Below, in pieces: positions 63,401-64,000 of a stretch of 64,000 bases of DNA; position 1 is the first letter of the stretch, and each line of letters begins with the position of its first letter. The position numbers and the translations under genes were made by a program. The stretch is from Centropus unirufus. Taxonomy: Eukaryota > Chordata > Aves > Cuculiformes > Centropidae. The stretch covers positions 1,497,756-1,561,755 of the forward strand of contig VYZI01000170.1 of the NCBI GenBank assembly GCA_013397695.1. Reading direction: 5' to 3'. A model generated the notes under the pieces. That model saw only the letters and a program-made list of their open reading frames with translations. It did not search any database and was not told where the DNA came from.

Positions 63401-64000
63401 AACTGCGGGGCGGGCGGGGGCTCCATCCCCCGGCACCGCGGGCTCCTCCTCCCCCCGCCCCGGCGGAGCTCGGTCCCGGCCGAGGCCACTGCCCCTGCGG
63501 CGGCGGAGCTCGGCCGGAGCCGCTTCCCGTGCACCGGGGCAGCTCGGCCCCAGCTGAGGCAGCTCCTCCCGCTGCAGCCCAGCCCCGCTGCAGCCCAGCT
63601 CGGCCGCAGGGCAGCTTCTCCTGCACCGGCGCAGCTCGGTCCCACAGGAGCTGGGCAGCGGCACCACCCGCTGCAGCCCAGCTCGGCCCCGGTGCAGCTC
63701 CCCCTGCAACGGCGCAGCTCGGCCCCGGTGCAGCCCAGCCCCGCTGCAGCTCCCCCTGCAATGGCGCAGCTCGGTCCCTGCTGCAGCTCAGCCCCGGTGC
63801 AGCCCAGTCCGGCCCCGGTGCAGCTCGGTCCCCGCAGGAGCTCGGCAGCAGCAGCTCCCGCTGCAGCTCAGCCCGGCCCCGGTGCAGCTCCCCCTGCAAC
63901 GGCGCAGCTCGGTCCCCGCTACAGCCCAGCCCCGGTGCAGCTCCCCCGGCAACGGCGCAGCTCGGTCCCCGCTACAGCCCAGCCCCGGTGCAGCTCCCCC
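63400..64000. repeat. GC-rich irregular minisatellite, cut by the window edge
   Basis: Variants of CAGCTCGG(T/C)CCC, GCAGCCCAGCCC and GGTGCAGCTCCCC(C)TGCAACG recur in mixed order. The anchor GGCGCAG occurs at 63628, 63711, 63763, 63901 and 63954, giving a basic spacing of 52-53 nt with larger composite steps. The last two units are almost identical. Stop codons are scarce, which creates long spurious minus-strand frames. It could also be the edge of a CpG island for the next gene. Confidence 0.85.

Noticed and set aside
63299..63899. Several long minus-strand open frames (82-170 codons)
   Set aside because: They overlap in three frames and lie in the GC-rich minisatellite, where stop codons are rare. 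Their repetitive Ala/Gly/Arg content is a by-product of the repeat.
1..64000. tRNA, rRNA, CRISPR, prophage or endogenous retroviral genes
   Set aside because: No cloverleaf with matching A/B boxes, no direct-repeat array with spacers, and no reverse transcriptase or gag-like frame was seen. The only mobile elements recognised are truncated CR1 ends.

Overview
The window is nuclear DNA from a vertebrate, almost certainly a bird. It has small GT-AG exons in long introns, three CR1-type LINE 3' ends typical of avian genomes, a CpG-island promoter and GC-rich minisatellite sequence. I see no bacterial, viral or organellar genes. Nearly all long open frames are chance frames in introns or GC-rich DNA.

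Left half (1 to about 33 kb): PDLIM4 (PDZ and LIM domain protein 4, RIL) on the + strand. Exon 1, with the start codon, lies left of the window. Six coding exons follow at 2448-2599, 10117-10201, 23562-23740, 26070-26227, 29242-29362 and 30199-30403. All reading phases join cleanly to give 299 residues and a stop. A long 3' UTR probably ends near the AATAAA at 32947.

Middle (about 33 to 39.2 kb): an intergenic stretch with one CR1 fragment, a GC/CpG-rich patch at 35.1-35.8 kb, and the CpG-island promoter of the next gene. That island contains a diverged tandem duplication with a 141-bp period.

Right half (39.2 to about 63 kb): a complete SLC22-family organic cation/carnitine transporter gene of the OCTN type, + strand, ten coding exons, 1662 nt, 553 residues. 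Its position next to PDLIM4 and most of its sequence fit SLC22A4 (OCTN1, ergothioneine transporter). Exons 2 and 9 carry several residues I associate with the paralogue SLC22A5 (OCTN2). The short last exon (60196-60271) was found by reading phase, length and its C-terminal PDZ-ligand-like tail. Candidate polyadenylation signals lie at 62134, 63006 and 63063.

The last 600 bases are an irregular GC-rich minisatellite that continues past the window edge. The order PDLIM4 - SLC22A4 is the same as on human 5q31, so SLC22A5 would be expected further right (inference).

I did not find a new biological system. The observations most worth checking are the duplicated promoter block with a splice-donor-like site, the OCTN1/OCTN2 residue mosaic, the altered exon 9/10 junction residue and C-terminus, and the edge minisatellite.
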